Below, in pieces: positions 5,298 to 5,357 of a stretch of DNA of 5,357 nt. This stretch comes from JAXFQS01 sp051892815 (GTDB taxonomy: Bacteria; Verrucomicrobiota; Kiritimatiellia; RFP12; DVOR01). The stretch is from assembly GCA_051892815.1 (NCBI GenBank), contig JBJFGP010000040.1:1-5357 (forward strand), in the 5' to 3' direction. A model generated the notes under the pieces. That model worked only from the letters and a program-made list of their open reading frames with translations, had not been told where the DNA came from and searched no databases. The first letter of the stretch is position 1. Every line of letters begins with the position of its first letter. The translations under genes were made by a program, and so were the position numbers.

Positions 5298-5357
5298 ATT
5301 TAGCCTCATTTCAAGCCGCCGCAAAAAAAGTTGGCGAAAAGTGAAGATTTTGCTTGA

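Larger units (their letters stand above)
4993..5357. other. Non-coding region downstream of the hyf-like cluster
   Basis: I see no credible gene in these 365 bases on either strand. Open frames crossing it on the - strand are continuations of antisense shadows of hyfG/hyfI and have no family features. The contents are an intrinsic terminator, a degenerate 23-base tandem motif, small inverted repeats and a TTTACCCCCG direct repeat. Composition becomes clearly richer in A and T after about 5205 than in the operon, as expected for a regulatory or intergenic stretch that leads to a gene beyond the window. Confidence 0.75.

Overview
The window is the 3' part of one membrane-bound, complex I-like gene cluster, followed by its terminator and about 300 bases of non-coding DNA. 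All five genes are on the + strand and tightly packed (gaps of 9, 7 and 15 bases and one 4-base overlap). In order they match the hydrogenase-4 / formate hydrogenlyase layout: a 5'-truncated HyfC/NuoH-type membrane subunit (1-585), HyfE (595-1263), a HyfF antiporter-like subunit (1271-2644), a HyfG/HycE-type large subunit with a NuoC-like N-terminal domain fused to a NuoD-like domain (2641-4182), and a small subunit in which a one-cluster ferredoxin domain is fused to a HyfI/NuoB-type domain (4198-4992). A HyfB/NuoL-type gene probably lies upstream, outside the window (inference).

The key point is that this is probably not a hydrogenase. Where group 4 [NiFe] hydrogenases carry the CGxC and DPCxxC motifs that hold the Ni-Fe site, the large subunit reads SGDS (residues 207-210) and NLSYCG (505-510). 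It also ends three residues after the second motif, with no C-terminal maturation peptide. The small subunit keeps four cysteines for the N2/proximal [4Fe-4S] cluster plus one complete ferredoxin cluster motif. HyfF keeps the Glu and Lys residues of ion-translocating subunits. This combination fits the energy-converting hydrogenase-related (Ehr) complexes, seen as a link between complex I and group 4 hydrogenases, whose substrate is unsettled. The likely working model is electron entry through the ferredoxin domain, transfer to the N2-like cluster, reduction of an unknown acceptor at the empty active-site cavity, and coupled ion movement through HyfF and HyfC.

The DNA is GC-rich and bacterial in style, but I cannot name the lineage. 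Base composition on the coding strand changes sharply without any change of gene direction: C-rich in hyfC, hyfE and most of hyfF, G-rich from late hyfF through hyfG, and C-rich again late in hyfI. This is probably also why long open antisense frames exist here.

After the last gene there is a strong, probably bidirectional, intrinsic terminator (5016-5057). Next comes a degenerate 23-base tandem motif (at least four units, 5074-5165), several small hairpins and a repeated TTTACCCCCG element. I see no gene in 4993-5357.
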